From: CAMCXE01 sp036520615
Lineage (GTDB): Bacteria; Pseudomonadota; Gammaproteobacteria; Pseudomonadales; Cellvibrionaceae
Direction: 5' to 3'
DNA: 64,000 nucleotides
NCBI GenBank assembly: GCA_036520615.1
Contig: DATDJI010000022.1
Coordinates: forward strand, 22,589 to 86,588
Each line of letters starts with the position of its first letter. Position 1 is the first letter of the stretch. The position numbers were made by a program, and so were the translations under genes. The notes under the pieces are model-generated. The model made no database searches and had not been told where the DNA came from. It saw only the letters and a list, made by a program, of their open reading frames with translations. Shown here piece by piece: positions 63,394-64,000 of the stretch.

Positions 63394-64000
63394 ATGAGAT
63401 TGAATAAACTACACTTACGCCCGCTAGTGTTGAGTTTGTGTATTGCTCCGGTTTGGGCCCAGGCCGATACATTAAAAGAAATTTACCAACAGGCGCTGCA
63501 AAACGACCATCAATTTAAAGCCGCTCAGGCGAATTTGGCAGCCGGGCGTGAGGCTCCAGCGCTTGGACGCGCAGGTTTATTGCCGCAGGTGTCCGCCGAT
63601 GCTCAGATAGCAAAACAAGAGGTTGACGTGGACGGACAACCGCAGATCAGCGGTAGAAGCGCCACCGAAAAAAGTTATGGTGCCAGCCTTCGCCAACCGC
63701 TTTTTGACCTAGCGGTATGGAATCAATATCGAGCGAGCCAGGTGCAGGGCGATCTTGCGGAAATTCAATTCGCCGCCGATCAGCAAGATTTAATTATTCG
63801 CACGTCAGAGGCTTACTTCGAAGCCTTAAAAGCCGTAGATAACAGCAATACTGCGAAGTCTGAAGAGGCCGCTTTGGCGCGTCAACTGGAGCAAACTAAA
63901 CAGCGCTTTGCAGTCGGGCTGATCGCCATTACCGATGTACACGAAGCGCAGGCGGCCTATGACGCAGCGGTTGCAGCCAAGCTGTTGGCGCAGGGCCAAG
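63394..64000 (+). CDS. tolC: TolC family outer-membrane efflux protein (3' end outside window)
   Basis: 202 codons visible. Signal peptide ending PVWAQA, then DTLKEIYQQALQNDHQFKAA, ALGRAGLLPQVSADAQ, SLRQPLFDLAVWNQYRASQV and TKQRFAVGLIAITDVHEAQA, all classic TolC/outer-membrane factor motifs. AGGA lies six bases upstream of the ATG. It forms the outer-membrane tunnel for type I export and multidrug efflux; closeness to the peptide exporter suggests shared use. Confidence 0.93.
   Translation, partial: MRLNKLHLRPLVLSLCIAPVWAQADTLKEIYQQALQNDHQFKAAQANLAAGREAPALGRAGLLPQVSADAQIAKQEVDVDGQPQISGRSATEKSYGASLRQPLFDLAVWNQYRASQVQGDLAEIQFAADQQDLIIRTSEAYFEALKAVDNSNTAKSEEAALARQLEQTKQRFAVGLIAITDVHEAQAAYDAAVAAKLLAQGQ

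Noticed and set aside
1..64000. CRISPR arrays, tRNA, rRNA, complete insertion sequences, integrases, prophage genes
   Set aside because: Looked for and none seen; the only repeats are the two MITE-like copies, poly-Ser/Lys-Ala coding repeats and one 18-bp duplication.

Overview
The window looks like chromosome from a free-living, polysaccharide-degrading marine or soil gammaproteobacterium of the Cellvibrio/Saccharophagus/Teredinibacter kind. This is an inference from poly-serine linkers in a secreted lipoprotein, a TonB receptor–SapC–cupin–flavin halogenase cluster, a xylulose kinase/sugar porter locus, a cbb3 oxidase locus and a gacS-cysM-relA-mazG gene order also known from Pseudomonas. 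No rRNA, tRNA, CRISPR array, phage or complete insertion sequence was seen.

Layout. 1–4.8 kb: YifB/ComM-type ATPase (cut by the window edge), then opgG-opgH for periplasmic glucans. 5.1–8.2 kb: a cytochrome c/sugar dehydrogenase lipoprotein and an unrecognised two-gene unit with a glycine-zipper C-terminus. 8.3–11.1 kb: a von Willebrand protein and its ECF sigma factor. 11.4–19 kb: a GacS/BarA-type hybrid kinase with a degraded kinase core, cysM, relA, mazG. 19.4–21.1 kb: adk, hemH. 21.1–28.3 kb: gene-poor, with a histone H1/AlgP-like protein, a small lipoprotein, a MITE-like element and a chemoreceptor pseudogene beside an intact sensor protein. 28.3–31.8 kb: ispA-xseB and, divergently, pomA-pomB-PilZ. 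31.8–32.2 kb: two candidate regulatory RNAs. 32.3–39.7 kb: SMP-30 lactonase, ceramidase-like membrane protein, SlmA, and the xylose-type porter/xylB/epimerase locus. 40.7–47.3 kb: TonB receptor cluster. 47.4–56.4 kb: CvfB-like protein, ccoGHI and ccoNOQP under an FNR-type promoter. 56.5–58.3 kb: small outer-membrane barrel, argG. 58.4–62.7 kb: a peptide export cluster (double-glycine precursor, unknown 168-aa protein, HlyD, C39-peptidase ABC transporter), divergent from a tolC-like gene cut by the window end.

The most interesting points are these. (1) The gap after the PilZ gene contains a convincing, apparently unannotated Rsm/Csr-type small RNA: six GGA motifs, most able to sit in short hairpin loops, an intrinsic terminator, and a GacA-like upstream palindrome at about -64. 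(2) The GacS/BarA orthologue that would normally feed that pathway lacks the phospho-accepting histidine and other kinase motifs but keeps its second receiver and HPt domains. (3) A serine-rich, two-cysteine secreted peptide system carries an unfamiliar partner protein. (4) A second, C-rich multi-hairpin transcript with its own terminator lies directly after the Rsm-type RNA.

All product calls rest on reading motifs, lengths and gene order; no database search was possible.
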